A DNA stretch of 22,216 nt from Chloroflexota bacterium (GTDB lineage Bacteria; Chloroflexota; Dehalococcoidia; Lucifugimonadales; JADFKI01), in NCBI GenBank assembly GCA_024648655.1, contig JAGGDZ010000312.1, positions 1-22,216 on the forward strand, written 5' to 3'. Both the position numbers and the translations under genes were made by a program. Below the pieces are notes generated by a model that saw only the letters and a program-made list of their open reading frames with translations, did no database searches and was not told where the DNA came from. Shown here one piece after another: positions 21,406-22,216 of the stretch (position 1 is the stretch's first letter; each line of letters opens with the position of its first letter).

Positions 21406-22216
21406 GTGCAAGTCAAAACGAAGGAATTCAATGAGGCAGCTAGTTCTGCCATACAGGATGAGAAGATTCAGGCGAATTTGCTCGGACTGTACGGCGGGTT
21501 TCACCAAGCGCGGCTTGACGCGTCCGCCGCCACGACCAACTGGTCAGAGCTTCAAGATAGGGGCCGCGCGATAAAGGCTCACACCATAGCCAACCTCGAT
21601 GTGTATCTCAGAATGTCGGAAGAGAATGTGCGTAAGGCAGGCGGGAAGGTCTTCTTCGCCAGGGATTCGGATGAAGCCACGCGCTATGTAACCGAACTCG
21701 CTGCGGCGAAGGGTGTCAAGACCGTAGTCAAGAGCAAGTCGATGGTCTCCGAAGAGATGGGCCTTAACGAGCGCCTGGAAGAGGCGGGCATCGAATCTGT
21801 AGAGACCGACCTGGGTGAATACATCATCCAGCTCGCCGGCGAAGCGCCGTTCCATATCATCGCTCCGGCTATTCACAAGTCGCGCGAAGATGTCTCCGAG
21901 CTGTTCGAGGACAAGCTGAACGCGCCGCATTATACGGGCATCAACGACTTGGCGCAGGAGGCGCGCCGACAGCTTCGCGAGAAGTTCATCGCTGCAGACA
22001 TGGGCATCACCGGCGCGAATTTCATCGTCGCTGAGACGGGTACGCTCGTACTCGTTACGAATGAGGGCAATGGGCGGATGTGTACCTCAATGCCGCGCAT
22101 TCATGTCGCAATTACCGGGATGGAGAAGGTCGTGCCGTCCATCGAGGATATGGGCATCATGCTGCGTCTGCTCATTCGCTCGGCGACGGGGCAGCGCATT
22201 TCCAGCTACGTTACCG
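21406..22216 (+). CDS. lutB: LutB-like Fe-S protein, N-terminal part (cut by window edge)
   Basis: An open frame runs from GTG 21406 to the window edge, about 270 residues. It matches the LUD domain of LutB/YkgF: NLLGLYGGFHQARLDA near the start, FFARDSDEATRYVTELAAAK, KSKSMVSEEMGLNERLEE, and GITGANFIVAETGTLVLVTN followed by GNGRMCTSMPRIHVAITGMEK. The 4Fe-4S-binding C-terminal part lies outside the window. It acts with LutA, and usually LutC, in L-lactate oxidation. The GTG is chosen as the first start in frame before the conserved region; an AGGCG-like site is 6-7 nt upstream. Confidence 0.92.
   Translation, partial: MQVKTKEFNEAASSAIQDEKIQANLLGLYGGFHQARLDASAATTNWSELQDRGRAIKAHTIANLDVYLRMSEENVRKAGGKVFFARDSDEATRYVTELAAAKGVKTVVKSKSMVSEEMGLNERLEEAGIESVETDLGEYIIQLAGEAPFHIIAPAIHKSREDVSELFEDKLNAPHYTGINDLAQEARRQLREKFIAADMGITGANFIVAETGTLVLVTNEGNGRMCTSMPRIHVAITGMEKVVPSIEDMGIMLRLLIRSATGQRISSYVT

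Noticed and set aside
1..22216. CRISPR array, prophage or insertion sequence
   Set aside because: No regularly spaced repeats, transposase, integrase or phage structural gene is seen; the repeats found are single tandem duplications without spacers.

Overview
The window looks like a piece of a bacterial chromosome with moderate-to-high GC. It carries ordinary metabolic and transport genes on both strands and shows no prophage, insertion sequence or CRISPR array. The mix points to the Chloroflexota, probably the SAR202 / Dehalococcoidia-like groups of marine or sponge-associated bacteria: dipeptide-type binding lipoproteins with Ala/Pro/Thr-rich linkers, a Gld-like ABC export cluster, a UGSC selenoprotein, selC, and a LutA/LutB pair. 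That assignment is inference from gene content; there is no rRNA or marker protein here to fix it.

Layout from left to right. (1) 1-5198, minus strand: an operon for a Gld-type ABC system (ATPase, permease, GldG-like auxiliary protein, DUF4340 protein), ending in an unannotated 51-codon ORF that overlaps the last large gene. A dyad and then the start of cinA (cut by the window edge) follow. (2) 5199-8340, plus strand: polyamine genes speD and speB, then a NifS-type cysteine desulfurase. (3) 8415-9262, plus strand: a small lipoprotein gene and a tRNA-Sec gene (selC). (4) 9449-14422, plus strand: a dipeptide/oligopeptide-type ABC importer (binding lipoprotein, terminator-like hairpin, two permeases) and a small membrane protein; no ATPase genes are present. 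(5) 14480-15739: a uronate-dehydrogenase-like short-chain dehydrogenase (minus) divergent from an ABM-domain protein (plus). (6) 15826-17463, minus strand: a two-gene operon made of an unrecognised 345-residue protein and a UGSC-family selenoprotein. The selenoprotein gene is split by an in-frame TGA that I read as selenocysteine. (7) 17621-20229, plus strand: a gamma-glutamyltransferase-fold enzyme and a SAM-dependent methyltransferase. (8) 20356-22216, plus strand: a small membrane protein, LutA and a truncated LutB.

The most interesting unit is region 6 read together with selC. The TGA at 16072-16074 lies in a U-G-S-C-S-S-C context, reading continues in frame to a sensible 180-residue protein, and a perfect 7-bp hairpin with a GUG loop starts 13 nt after the TGA, where a bacterial SECIS belongs. 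A near-consensus promoter drives the pair, and the cell's own tRNA-Sec gene is about 7 kb away. Standard gene calling would report two unrelated short ORFs here. The function of the selenoprotein and of its 345-residue partner is not evident from sequence.

A second theme is regulatory and repeat structure between genes: four short tandem duplications (11-17 bp units) in four different spacers, dyads upstream of speD and of the ABC operon, and a hairpin that separates the binding-protein gene from its permeases.
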